The notes beneath the pieces were generated by a model that did no database searches, was not told the origin of the DNA, and was given only the letters and a program-made list of their open reading frames with translations. A stretch of 64,000 nt of DNA, from assembly GCF_000426245.1 (NCBI RefSeq), contig NZ_AUEZ01000037.1, forward strand, positions 25,389 to 89,388, written 5' to 3'. This document shows positions 42,695-50,995 of this stretch, in pieces. Origin of the DNA: Bradyrhizobium sp. Ai1a-2 (GTDB lineage: Bacteria; Pseudomonadota; Alphaproteobacteria; Rhizobiales; Xanthobacteraceae). Position numbers and translations under genes: made by a program. Positions within the stretch are counted from its first letter, which is position 1, and each line of letters starts with the position of its first letter.

Positions 42695-45511
42695 TCAGGC
42701 CAAAGCAACCAGCTCGTCGAGGAGCAAGCGGGCACTCGTCACGTCAACGGTTCCGAAGCCCTCTGTGAAGCGGGTATAGATCGATGACAGCAGCTCGTGC
42801 GCCTCGCGGCCGCGCCCCTGCTTGCGCCACAATCGAGCAAGGCTCGTCGCGGCTCTCAGCTCCCAGGAAAGTGCGCCTTGCTTTCGCGCCAGGTCCAGTG
42901 AGGTGCGGAAGCGAGCCTCAGCTGTCGCAACGTCCGAGGATGCCTCTTTCAGGATACCTTCGCCCTCGATGCGGAGGATCTCCGGGCCACACCAGTGCGC
43001 AGGACGCGCAATGGCGCCGACGCCTGCGCCGAACTGTTCTTGGCACGACGTGGTTATCATTTCGCGATGTACCGCGCTGAACAGGGGATCGCGCTGCAAA
43101 TCGAGCAGGCGACCGGCCGGCTCTTCCATTCCGCCTTCTCGTAGCCGCAGCGCCGCGTCGAAGCAGTGTCCCCAAAAAAGCCAGTAAGACAACGAATGCC
43201 GTGCCGCGTGATCAAGGAGCATCGTGACAAAGCGGTTCGCAGCCTGCATGTTGCCTACCCACAGAGCAACCGGGCAGGCGCAAAACAGCGCGAAGCAGAG
43301 CGAGAGAACATGGTCAGACGAAAGTCCTTCTGCGACAGCCTCACGCGCTGTGCACAAAGCCTGGTCCGGGAAACCCTGTAGCCAGAGAATCTGACTGAGT
43401 ACGCCGCGCGCAGCAACGCGATGATCGAGCTGATAGGCATCATTACCGAACGACGATCCGTTCATAACGCGCTGATTCAGCACGCACTCTGCGTGACGTC
43501 GAGCGATGGTTTGGTTCCCGGCCAAATGATGCGTCAGAGCCAGCAGACGCTCGCTCATGACGACGGCTTCATCACCCAAGTCCCGTGCACGTTGCCGCGT
43601 TTTTTCTGAGATCGCCACCGCCGAAATGTAGTCTCCAGCGGCGACGTGTGCCATTCCAAGGCCCCACAGTGCACGCCACCGCGTGACGGCTTCGTCGTGC
43701 AGATCGGCGATCTCGAGGGCTCTCGAAAAGACATCCGTCATTTCGACCGACGGGCCCTTCGTATGCATGAGCGTATAGCCAAGCATTGCGTTTAGCTTCA
43801 TTTCCAGCTCGGGATCCAGAGCCAGCGTGGTCCCGAAGGCCAGCCGCAAGTATTCGAGACGCCTCCTGTACTCGTCCACGATGGAGAGCTGAAACCAGAT
43901 GGGTGCAGAAACAACTGTGAGTTTTGCACCAATTGCCGCGTTTCCGTTTGGTGACAAACTCCAGTCGAGCGCGGCGCGGACGTCATCGATGGTCCGGCCG
44001 AACCTCGCCAGCCAAGCTGCGGTACTGGTGCTTGGCGCCCGCGCTCTTTCGCAAACCGTACAGAAAAACTCCGCGTGCCGTTGGCTTACCACGACGCTCT
44101 CGCCGGCGGACCTGAGCTTTTCGAGCGCATAGACGCGGGTGGTATCGAGCAGACGGAACAGGACCTGCTCGCCTGTGACGTCCATTGTGATCAGCGATTT
44201 TGCCCCCAGACTGGTGACCGCGTGGAACAGGTCGAGGGCGCTGATTTCTCCATCGCTGACCACCGCGCGGGTCGATTCGAGATCGAAACTACCTGGAAAG
44301 ACGGAAATCCGGCGTAGGATGATCTGCTCGGCATTGGAGAGCAGGCCGTAGCTCCAATCGAGCATCGCACGGAGCGTCTGGTGCCTTGGCAAGGCCGTAC
44401 GCCGTCCCTTGGTCAGCAGTTGAAGGCGATCCTCGAGCCGCGTGGCCAGCCCGCGAAGTCCGAACGCCTCAAGCCGCGCGGCCGCCAGCTCGATCGCCAA
44501 TGGAATGCCATCCAGGCGGCGACACAGATCGGCTACGATGGGTACATCCGCATCATCGAGCTTGAAGTTATCAAGGCTCGCCATTGCGCGCTCGGTGAAC
44601 AGTTGGATCGCCGAAAACGTGAGAGCCTCGGCAGCGCTAAGGTTAGCTGATGGCGATGGGACCAAGAGCGGCCCCAGACGATACACCCATTCCCCTTCCG
44701 CCAGCAGCGGCTCGCGGCTGGTCGCAAGGATGTGGACGCCCGGCGACGCCCTGAGCAAGCTTTCCGCAAGTTGCGCTGCGGCGGTGACGACATGCTCGCA
44801 GTTGTCCAGGACGATCAGCATGCGCCTGTTCGCAAGGAACGCTGCCAATGCGACCGTAGGATCGCCGGAATAGACCGCGAGCCCGAGCGCAGAAGCAAGA
44901 GCAGCAGGAACGAGCGAGTGATCCGTGATGGTCGCGAGATCGACGAAGCAGGCGCCGTCCTCATACGAATCGAAATGACGATCAGCCGTGGCAACCGCAA
45001 CGGTGGTCTTGCCGATGCCGCCAGCTCCTACGATGGTCACAAGGCGCTGCTGCGGCAGTAGTTCCGCAAGAGCGATAACGGCATCGCTACGGCCGATCAT
45101 GCGCGAAAATAGTGCAGGCAGCTTGGCGTGCCGCTCGGCCTCGAGCCGCGCGAATCCCTCGGATTGGCTGTCATCCAAACGGGTTAACGGCGCGACGAAG
45201 CGATAGCCGCGACCGCTGACGTTCTCCACATAGCGGGCACCGCTTTCGCCGCCTAGAACCTTGCGAAGTGCAGCGACGTGAACCCTGAGCGCCGCCTCGT
45301 CCACGACCGTATTCGGCCAGACGCGCGCGATGAGCTCCTCCTTGCCAACAACCTCGCCGGCGCGTTCGACCAGGGCGAACAAAATCTCAAGCGCGCGTTT
45401 GCCGAGGCGAAGTGGCCGGGTGCCCTCGAGCAGCACTCGTTGGACCTGAAGCAGGCGAAATGGGCCGAAGGCCAGCACCTGCGTGCTAGGCACGTGTCCA
45501 TCGCCCGACAT
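42695..45511 (-). CDS. Giant winged-helix/NB-ARC-like ATPase/TPR transcriptional regulator (STAND family), copy B
   Basis: This 938-residue paralogue of the 38824 gene has the same architecture: OmpR-type winged helix at 11-110 (VLAFGPFRLLQVQRVLLEG, YVENVSGRGYRFVAP), Walker A IVGAGGIGKTT at 160-170, Walker B LIVLDNCEHV, ATSREPL, RLDGIPLAIEL, then TPR-like repeats. Similarity runs to the end (SWELRAATSLARLW; YTRFTEGFGTVDV), so both arose by duplication of one complete gene. It may follow the upstream monooxygenase gene in the same transcript (212-base gap). Sensor ligand and targets unknown. Confidence 0.9.
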   Translation of the reverse strand: MSGDGHVPSTQVLAFGPFRLLQVQRVLLEGTRPLRLGKRALEILFALVERAGEVVGKEELIARVWPNTVVDEAALRVHVAALRKVLGGESGARYVENVSGRGYRFVAPLTRLDDSQSEGFARLEAERHAKLPALFSRMIGRSDAVIALAELLPQQRLVTIVGAGGIGKTTVAVATADRHFDSYEDGACFVDLATITDHSLVPAALASALGLAVYSGDPTVALAAFLANRRMLIVLDNCEHVVTAAAQLAESLLRASPGVHILATSREPLLAEGEWVYRLGPLLVPSPSANLSAAEALTFSAIQLFTERAMASLDNFKLDDADVPIVADLCRRLDGIPLAIELAAARLEAFGLRGLATRLEDRLQLLTKGRRTALPRHQTLRAMLDWSYGLLSNAEQIILRRISVFPGSFDLESTRAVVSDGEISALDLFHAVTSLGAKSLITMDVTGEQVLFRLLDTTRVYALEKLRSAGESVVVSQRHAEFFCTVCERARAPSTSTAAWLARFGRTIDDVRAALDWSLSPNGNAAIGAKLTVVSAPIWFQLSIVDEYRRRLEYLRLAFGTTLALDPELEMKLNAMLGYTLMHTKGPSVEMTDVFSRALEIADLHDEAVTRWRALWGLGMAHVAAGDYISAVAISEKTRQRARDLGDEAVVMSERLLALTHHLAGNQTIARRHAECVLNQRVMNGSSFGNDAYQLDHRVAARGVLSQILWLQGFPDQALCTAREAVAEGLSSDHVLSLCFALFCACPVALWVGNMQAANRFVTMLLDHAARHSLSYWLFWGHCFDAALRLREGGMEEPAGRLLDLQRDPLFSAVHREMITTSCQEQFGAGVGAIARPAHWCGPEILRIEGEGILKEASSDVATAEARFRTSLDLARKQGALSWELRAATSLARLWRKQGRGREAHELLSSIYTRFTEGFGTVDVTSARLLLDELVALA

Positions 45512-45722
45512 CTATGCGCATCGCCTCATCGACATGTCCCAAGGGTGTAGATGGTAGCCGATTGGGTGAACAGGTCTCGCGGTATCGAAGGATAACTTCA
45601 TCGATTCTTCATCCTGCGCGGCCGCCGATAGATCCTCAATAGCCTAACGTCCGCGATCCACGGGACCGGTAGCCCGATCTCGAATGGTTGCCCTGGATTG
45701 CCGGAATGCGTGTAGGACGACA

Positions 45723-47243
45723 TCAAGGCCGCGAAGCCAAAGCAGGACTGTATTGAGGACCACGTATTTCGTAGTCCGCCCGTCGCGCCTTGGCAACACG
45801 GCTGCGAAACGTAAATGTATAGCTCGGCCACAGTGCAGAATTGCGTCCGGTTCCGTCGAGATACCAGCTCTTGCAGCCTCCCGTTGTCCATACGGTTCCA
45901 CGCATCTGACGATCTATCCACGACGTAAAGCGTGCCTGAGCATCCGCACGCGGCTCGACGATCATGCGACCACTCCGATCGGCATATCGTATTGCACTCA
46001 GTGCATGTTCAACCTGGGTTTCGATCATGAGGATGACCGACGTGTGTGCCAAGCCAACGTTCGGACCGTTCAGCAAGAACAAGTTCGGGAATCCATGCAC
46101 CGTGGTGCCAGCAAACGTCTTCGGACTGCCGGCCCAGGCATTCGCCAGAGATTGTCCTTCCGTGCCGAAAATGTAGTGGGCGTACGGAGGATCCTTGACG
46201 TTGAAGCCGGTGGCACAAATGATGATATCTACCTTGCGTTCGATACCGTCGTCTCCGACAATACCTTGCGGCGTCACACCTGTTGCTTCCGCTGCGATGA
46301 GTTCGACGTTCGGGCGCGTAAGCGTCGGATAGTAATCATTGGAGAACAATATCCGCTTGCAACCCTGCGTGTAGTTCGGCGTGAGCTTTTCACGCAGTCT
46401 CGGATCACTGATCGCGCCGTGCATGTGCTTGATCGTATGGCGTTGCCCCATACGCATGACTATCGGATGACGAAACGCAAAAGCCAATATTTCGTGCCGG
46501 ACATAGAGCTTGCCGCGCTCCAGTTGTAGCCGCCGCGGATGCCGTCGATACTCCTCTTGCTTGTGCTTGCTGATAGGAGCGTCGTGACGCGGCATCACCC
46601 ATGGAGCCGATCGTTGAAAAATATGCAGTCTGGCTACAATTGGTTGGATTTTTGGAATCAACTGGACCGCCGATGCTCCGGTGCCGATGACGGCGACGCT
46701 CTTGCCGCTCAAGTCTGCGTCTTCGGGCCAGGCGCCTGAGTGTAAGACTTGCCCTCGAAAGCTCTCCAAATCTCGCAGATTTGGTATCGACGGATTGCTC
46801 AAACTGCCCGCCGCGACAAAAACGAATCGAGCCTTGTAGCTTCCCTGACTGGTGTCGATGGACCATTCGCCCGCCGACTCGACCCAAGTCATCCGCCTCA
46901 CTTCAGTCGAAAAATTGATGCGCGAGAGCACGCCCGCCTCCTGCGCGCGACGTCTGAGATAAGCAAGGATTTCCGGCTGCGCCGAGAATTCATGGCTCCA
47001 GTTCGGGTTTGGGGCAAAGGACAGTGAGTACAGATGAGATTCTACGTCACAAGCGCAGCCCGGATACCGATTGTCGCGCCAGACGCCACCCAGATCGGCT
47101 GCTCGCTCCAATACGATAAAATCGTCGTCACCCGATTGCTTTATTCGAATCGCGGCCGCCAATCCGGCGAAGCCCGAACCTACGATCGCGAATTTAAAGC
47201 GACGGCTCGGTTGGCCGTCTCTTCGAGAAGGCGTCTGTAACAT
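45723..47243 (-). CDS. Baeyer-Villiger-type flavin monooxygenase
   Basis: A 506-residue class B monooxygenase using FAD and NADPH. GSGFAG (22-27) is the FAD motif, GVWRDNRYPGCACDVESH the second FAD contact region, FRGQVLHSGAWPE (162-174) the complete BVMO fingerprint F-x-G-x3-H-x3-W-P-[DE], and GTGASA (187-192) the NADPH motif. The start ATG 47243 (MLQTPSRRDG) follows GGAG; the upstream open frame is promoter DNA. It is divergent from a MerR gene whose probable operator lies in the 19-bp spacer of this gene's promoter. Substrate (ketone, aldehyde or sulfide) unknown. Confidence 0.9.
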   Translation of the reverse strand: MLQTPSRRDGQPSRRFKFAIVGSGFAGLAAAIRIKQSGDDDFIVLERAADLGGVWRDNRYPGCACDVESHLYSLSFAPNPNWSHEFSAQPEILAYLRRRAQEAGVLSRINFSTEVRRMTWVESAGEWSIDTSQGSYKARFVFVAAGSLSNPSIPNLRDLESFRGQVLHSGAWPEDADLSGKSVAVIGTGASAVQLIPKIQPIVARLHIFQRSAPWVMPRHDAPISKHKQEEYRRHPRRLQLERGKLYVRHEILAFAFRHPIVMRMGQRHTIKHMHGAISDPRLREKLTPNYTQGCKRILFSNDYYPTLTRPNVELIAAEATGVTPQGIVGDDGIERKVDIIICATGFNVKDPPYAHYIFGTEGQSLANAWAGSPKTFAGTTVHGFPNLFLLNGPNVGLAHTSVILMIETQVEHALSAIRYADRSGRMIVEPRADAQARFTSWIDRQMRGTVWTTGGCKSWYLDGTGRNSALWPSYTFTFRSRVAKARRADYEIRGPQYSPALASRP

Positions 47244-47301
47244 GCTGGCTCCTGCAAGACACCGCGACCTTGATCGACGGAACGTTTGTTGACCGCCAGC
47301 A

Positions 47302-47332
47302 ACGCTAGGGTTAAAGCGCGCTTTAGGGTCAA
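47302..47332 (-). promoter_or_regulatory. MerR-type promoter with 19-bp spacer for the monooxygenase gene
   Basis: On the minus strand, -35 TTGACC (47327-47332) and -10-like TAGCGT (47302-47307) are separated by exactly 19 bases that contain the perfect palindrome TAAAGCGCGCTTTA. Overlong spacers with a central dyad are the hallmark of promoters activated by MerR-family proteins through DNA distortion. The palindrome begins 37 bases upstream of the divergent merR start at 47361 and about 68 bases upstream of the monooxygenase start. Confidence 0.7.
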
Positions 47333-47360
47333 GTTCTGCACGCCAATGCGGTGTCACAAC

Positions 47361-47768
47361 ATGATGATCGGAGAACTAGCAGCACGCAGCGGAGTGTCGC
47401 CCTCGTGCATCCGCTTCTATGAGGCAAACGGCCTGCTCCCAGGCGCGCACCGCCGCGCTAACGGCTATCGCGAGTTCAAGCCGCAAAGCCTGCAAATTTT
47501 GGAAATTATTCGCTGCGCTCAACAGGCGGGCTTCACGCTGGAAGAAATACGCACTCTGCTTCCGACCAACTTGGAAACGGGGACTTGGGCGCGCGATAAG
47601 ATGCTTGACACTCTCAGGTGCAAGATCTCAGGAATCGAGGCTCTGCAGCAACAACTGGAGAAGAACAAGGCTCAACTGCTGGCCATCGTCGACGTCGTTG
47701 AAAACAGGCCAAACGACATGACTTGCCTGGCCAATATGGGGCGGGTTGTCACAATTCTGCGAGGATGA
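47361..47768 (+). CDS. MerR-family transcriptional regulator
   Basis: A protein of about 135 residues, MMIGELAARSGVSPSCIRFYEANGLLPGAHRRANGYREF, the canonical MerR HTH and wing, followed by the dimerisation helix (ISGIEALQQQLEKNKAQLLAIVDVV). The C-terminus has a single Cys (MTCLANM), unlike the Cys pairs of metal sensors, so an organic or redox signal is more likely. An ATG at 47346 is also in frame. It is divergent from the BVMO gene and presumably activates it from the 47302-47332 promoter. Confidence 0.9.
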   Translation: MMIGELAARSGVSPSCIRFYEANGLLPGAHRRANGYREFKPQSLQILEIIRCAQQAGFTLEEIRTLLPTNLETGTWARDKMLDTLRCKISGIEALQQQLEKNKAQLLAIVDVVENRPNDMTCLANMGRVVTILRG

Positions 47769-47836
47769 TACTCGCTGTTTTGCCGGGATCGTGATCGGCG
47801 CTCGTTGCCCCCGCACGCATGAATTTGGCAAGCCCA

Positions 47837-48502
47837 TCACGCACGCGCGTTGCGAAAGACCCCGTTGAAGCTGGCTATGAATTGCTCAAGCGGCAGCGGC
47901 GACTGCTGTAGCTTCATCTGCAGGAGCGCCCCTTCCCAACTGCTCACAATCGTCGCTGCCAGGGCCGGAAGGTCAACGCCATCCTTGATCTGACCCGCTT
48001 GCAACGACGCCGCCAGGAAGGACAAAACATCCGTTTCGAACAAACGCAATCCCGATCGGACCGCCTGAATGATCAGCGGCAGATCTTGTCCCCCGACCTC
48101 CCCTGCGAGATTGCCGAGCAGGCAGCCGCGCCGAAAGCGTGTCTTGCGCCGCGCTTCAAGCCGGCTTCGGAAATACGATTGAAAGCGATCAAGCGCACTT
48201 TCGCGATCAGGCCAAGGGCCAAGCAGGTTTTCGACCCGTCGGGCATGCGCTTGACTGACATACGCCTCGATTGCGGCAACGACGATGTCGTCTTTGGTGG
48301 GAAAATAGTAAAACACCGACCCGCGAGGTACGCCAGCATGTCTGGCAATCTCGGCGATGGTGGACGCGCCATATCCGAAATCCCAGACATATTCGAGCGC
48401 CGCCACGACAAGACGATCTCGCATCGCAGCACCATGTTCGCGCATGGTCGGCGGTGCTTCGAGGCCCCTCTTTGCTCGTGCTTCTTGTTTCACTTTCGCC
48501 AT
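47837..48502 (-). CDS. TetR/AcrR-family transcriptional regulator
   Basis: This 221-residue regulator has HTH at about 28-75 (RLVVAALEYVWDFGYGASTIAEIARHAGVPRGSVFYYFPTKDDIV) and a C-terminal ligand domain of the LmrA/YxaF type (RRGCLLGNLAGEVGGQ). It lies 24 bases downstream of the MFS gene on the same strand, so it is probably the last gene of a tautomerase-tautomerase-MFS-tetR operon and feeds back on it. Two AGTTAG-type palindromes upstream of the tautomerase genes are candidate binding sites. Confidence 0.92.
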   Translation of the reverse strand: MAKVKQEARAKRGLEAPPTMREHGAAMRDRLVVAALEYVWDFGYGASTIAEIARHAGVPRGSVFYYFPTKDDIVVAAIEAYVSQAHARRVENLLGPWPDRESALDRFQSYFRSRLEARRKTRFRRGCLLGNLAGEVGGQDLPLIIQAVRSGLRLFETDVLSFLAASLQAGQIKDGVDLPALAATIVSSWEGALLQMKLQQSPLPLEQFIASFNGVFRNARA

Positions 48503-48526
48503 AGCCGCCTTATCGCATGAAGGCCG

Positions 48527-49870
48527 TCAAGTGGGCAACTTGGAGCGCACGCGCCATCGCCAGCCTGTCACTTGCTCCTTTCCTAGTGATGACGGAATTG
48601 CAGACGTCTGCCGCCCGCGTCCCGGCACCGTCAGATAAGTCAAGATCATACCTATCAGCGCGACTGCGGCCAGCGCATAAAAGCCGGACTGGAATGAGCC
48701 GGACTGATCTTTTGTCCATCCGACAATAACAGGACCGAGCAAGCCGCCGCAGTAGCCGATCGCGTTAATGAACGCGACGCCACCGGCCGCGGCCGAGCCG
48801 CTCAAGAAGGTGGGCGGGATCGCCCAGAGACAGGGAGCGACTGCCGAATAGCCGATAGCGGCAAGGCTCAGGAAGAACACCGCGCTCGGCAAACTGTCAT
48901 TATGGGCCATCCCCAGAAACCCGACGATGATTGCGAGAAAGGCGACGACGAGATGCCAGCGCCGCTCGCGCATGCGGTCCGAACTGCGCGCCCACAGCAG
49001 CATCACCAAGGCACCGACGGTGGAGGGAATTGCAATCGCGACCACAGATGCTAGCGACTGGCTTTGTTCGATCATCTGAGGAAGGAAAAATGTTACGCCG
49101 TAAAGGCAGATCGTACGCAGCAGCCAAATCGCGCTCAGACCGAGGACACGCCCATCCGTCACAGCCTGAAGAAACGTCTTGCGGCCGTGAGCAGCTTGCT
49201 TGACTTCCGCATCGAGCTTGGCGCGCAGCCATTGCTTTTCATCTGCGCTCAGCCAGGACGCCTTCTCTGGACTATCGACCAGGAAGAAGAACACGATAAC
49301 GCCGAGGACGGCGGCAGGAATGCCCTCAGCGATAAACAACCACTGCCATCCGTGCAGGCCGAGAAAACCGTCCATCGCCAGGAATGGCGCGGACACGATC
49401 GCGCCAAGACCATTGCTCAGTGGAACAGCGAGGAGAAAGGCCGCCGTCATCCGGCCACGATACTCGTTGGGGAACCAATGCGCCATGAACACAATGATGC
49501 CCGGAAAGAATCCGGCCTCCGCCGCGCCAAGCAGGAAGCGCAGCACGATCAGGCTGGTTGGCCCGCTCGCCAATGCCGTAAGCGCGGACAGAATCCCCCA
49601 GGTAATCATGATGCGTGCGATCCAGCGTCTTGCTCCGAAGCGCACTAGCATCAAGTTGCTGGGGACCTCGCACACCGTGTATGTCAGAAAGAAGATGCCA
49701 GCCGCCCAACCATAGAGTGTGGCATTCAGCGCCAAGTCTTTGGACATGGTCGGCGCCGCGAAGCTGATGTTGACCCGGTCGAGGCTCGCCACAATGTAGC
49801 AAAGCGTCAAGAACGGTACGAAGCGGCGCGCTGCCTTCGCGACAGCGCGCCTTCCTTGATCTGTATCCAC
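48527..49870 (-). CDS. MFS transporter, anion:cation symporter type
   Basis: This 447-residue inner-membrane transporter has 12 hydrophobic segments. Family signatures are CYIVASLDRVNISFA in helix 1, VPSNLMLVRFGARRWIARIMITWG in the first half and GFFPGIIVFMAHWFPNEYRGRM, typical of the ACS family that takes up phthalate, 4-hydroxyphenylacetate, tartrate or similar carboxylates. GTG 49870 (MDTDQGRRAVAKAA) is chosen because AAGGAG lies 7 bases upstream; an ATG 16 codons earlier lacks this. It lies between the tautomerase genes and the TetR gene in one probable operon. Confidence 0.92.
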   Translation of the reverse strand: MDTDQGRRAVAKAARRFVPFLTLCYIVASLDRVNISFAAPTMSKDLALNATLYGWAAGIFFLTYTVCEVPSNLMLVRFGARRWIARIMITWGILSALTALASGPTSLIVLRFLLGAAEAGFFPGIIVFMAHWFPNEYRGRMTAAFLLAVPLSNGLGAIVSAPFLAMDGFLGLHGWQWLFIAEGIPAAVLGVIVFFFLVDSPEKASWLSADEKQWLRAKLDAEVKQAAHGRKTFLQAVTDGRVLGLSAIWLLRTICLYGVTFFLPQMIEQSQSLASVVAIAIPSTVGALVMLLWARSSDRMRERRWHLVVAFLAIIVGFLGMAHNDSLPSAVFFLSLAAIGYSAVAPCLWAIPPTFLSGSAAAGGVAFINAIGYCGGLLGPVIVGWTKDQSGSFQSGFYALAAVALIGMILTYLTVPGRGRQTSAIPSSLGKEQVTGWRWRVRSKLPT

Positions 49871-49956
49871 CCCGTCACTCCTTGTTTTTGAATCCGTAGC
49901 CAGCCGCGCCCTCGGCATTCGCCGCCTGTTCGCGACCGGCTGAAGTCGTGCTTTCG

Positions 49957-50370
49957 CTATGCGTCGAGCAGATGCGCGAACTGCGCGGCCCAGGCTGCTT
50001 CCTCCCCTGGCGCAGGCAGGCGCGCCCCGCTTTCCATCACATTTTCAAAGGAGGTTTCGATGAAGGCGACCATGATGTTGACGACCAGGACGTTGGTGAT
50101 CCGGTGCAGCATGGCGGTATAGGATTTCAGCATCTCATGTCGCTGCTCGGCCGATCGGCCGGCACGGATCCGGGCATGAAGACGGACCGCAGTGGAGGGC
50201 TTCCGGTTTTGAAAGACGTTGCTGGGATCGACTTCCTCGAATTGAACCTGGATGAAATACGAAAGCGCACCTGTCGCCTCGCAATGGATCCGTGTGATCT
50301 CGTCTGCGATCTCCTGCTTGATGGCTTGAGTGAAAAGCCCCGTCGGTCCGAGGCAATGATAGAAGGGCAT
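49957..50370 (-). CDS. Tautomerase-superfamily protein (cis-CaaD-like), A
   Basis: A 137-residue protein beginning MPFYHCLGPTGLFT; removal of Met would leave Pro-1, the catalytic base of the 4-oxalocrotonate tautomerase superfamily. Length and the segment YFIQVQFEEVDPSNVFQNRKP match the cis-3-chloroacrylic acid dehalogenase-like branch, which forms from two fused beta-alpha-beta units. Members hydrate or tautomerise unsaturated acids in aromatic or haloacid catabolism. It is the second gene of the tautomerase-MFS-TetR operon. A candidate operator lies just upstream (50382-50400). Confidence 0.82.
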   Translation of the reverse strand: MPFYHCLGPTGLFTQAIKQEIADEITRIHCEATGALSYFIQVQFEEVDPSNVFQNRKPSTAVRLHARIRAGRSAEQRHEMLKSYTAMLHRITNVLVVNIMVAFIETSFENVMESGARLPAPGEEAAWAAQFAHLLDA

Positions 50371-50381
50371 TGAAAGCTCCT

Positions 50382-50400
50382 TTAGTTAGGTAACTGACTT
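50382..50400. promoter_or_regulatory. Candidate TetR-type operator, AGTTAGGTAACT core
   Basis: TTAGTTAGGTAACTGACTT; the inner AGTTA/TAACT arms are symmetric around GG. Located 12 bases upstream of the start codon of tautomerase A. Shares the AGTTAG(C/G)T(A/G)ACT pattern with 50887-50905. Confidence 0.5.
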
Positions 50401-50436
50401 TGCTGATTTTGGGACTTCGGCCCGCCATCAACAATG

Positions 50437-50829
50437 TCAGGCCTCCGCTTCCCCGGGCGCCCAGTCGGCAACCCATTGACCGTCTCGATAGATCTCGTCA
50501 CCGACATGAGGGGTGAACTCAATCAGGACGGAGTTGCGTGGGACGTCGAGTGTTTCGACACAGATGTCGACTATGCGTCGCGCCAGTTCGAGGCGCCATT
50601 CGCTCGGACGGCCTTTTCGAAACTCGACAAGCACCATCGTGATAGGCTCCAGGCCGCCGCCTCGCGCAAGATGGAACAGATTGTCTTCACCGAGCTCCGC
50701 GATGCCAACGTTGGGCCGCCAAAGCTGCGTCTTCATCACCTCTGCATAGAGGCGGCAAAGCTTTTCAGCGAGGGCCCGCTTTGTTCCAGACGGAAGGTTT
50801 TGAGGAATATCCAAATGAAGGTAAGGCAT
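50437..50829 (-). CDS. Tautomerase-superfamily protein, B
   Basis: A 130-residue protein MPYLHLDIPQNLPSGTKRALAEKL with the Pro-1 signature of 4-oxalocrotonate tautomerase relatives (typical M-P-x-(L/I/V)-x-(L/I/V) start) and two beta-alpha-beta halves: PNVGIAELGEDNLFH, then PITMVLVEFRKGRPSEWRLELARRIVDIC and RNSVLIEFTPHVGDE. The ATG at 50829 is preferred over a TTG directly before it. It is the first gene of the tautomerase-MFS-TetR operon, 67 bases ahead of tautomerase A, and close to pcaHG, which suggests a role in ring-fission products or a side branch. Confidence 0.82.
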   Translation of the reverse strand: MPYLHLDIPQNLPSGTKRALAEKLCRLYAEVMKTQLWRPNVGIAELGEDNLFHLARGGGLEPITMVLVEFRKGRPSEWRLELARRIVDICVETLDVPRNSVLIEFTPHVGDEIYRDGQWVADWAPGEAEA

Positions 50830-50886
50830 CAATCGGGACCCTGTAATCTGGCTCAGGCAAGCGAGAGGCTCCCATGAACCCGTTAT

Positions 50887-50905
50887 AGTTAGTTAGCTGA
50901 CTATA
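50887..50905. promoter_or_regulatory. Candidate TetR-type operator, AGTTAGCTGACT core
   Basis: AGTTAGTTAGCTGACTATA, with AGT-x-AG / CT-x-ACT symmetric halves. Located 58 bases upstream of tautomerase B, in the gap before pcaG. Same pattern as the site at 50382. Confidence 0.55.
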
Positions 50906-50995
50906 TGTAGGCCTATTTTGCGTAGGGCGTCAACTCGGTCATCGCGTGGGATCTATCGATCTCGGTCTTTCTGCCCGATCACAGGTGCTTTGACG

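Noticed and set aside
38824..45511. Idea that the giant NTPase/TPR proteins are anti-phage STAND (Avs-like) defence genes
   Set aside because: They carry an N-terminal OmpR-type DNA-binding domain and no nuclease, protease or membrane effector, so transcriptional regulators fit better.
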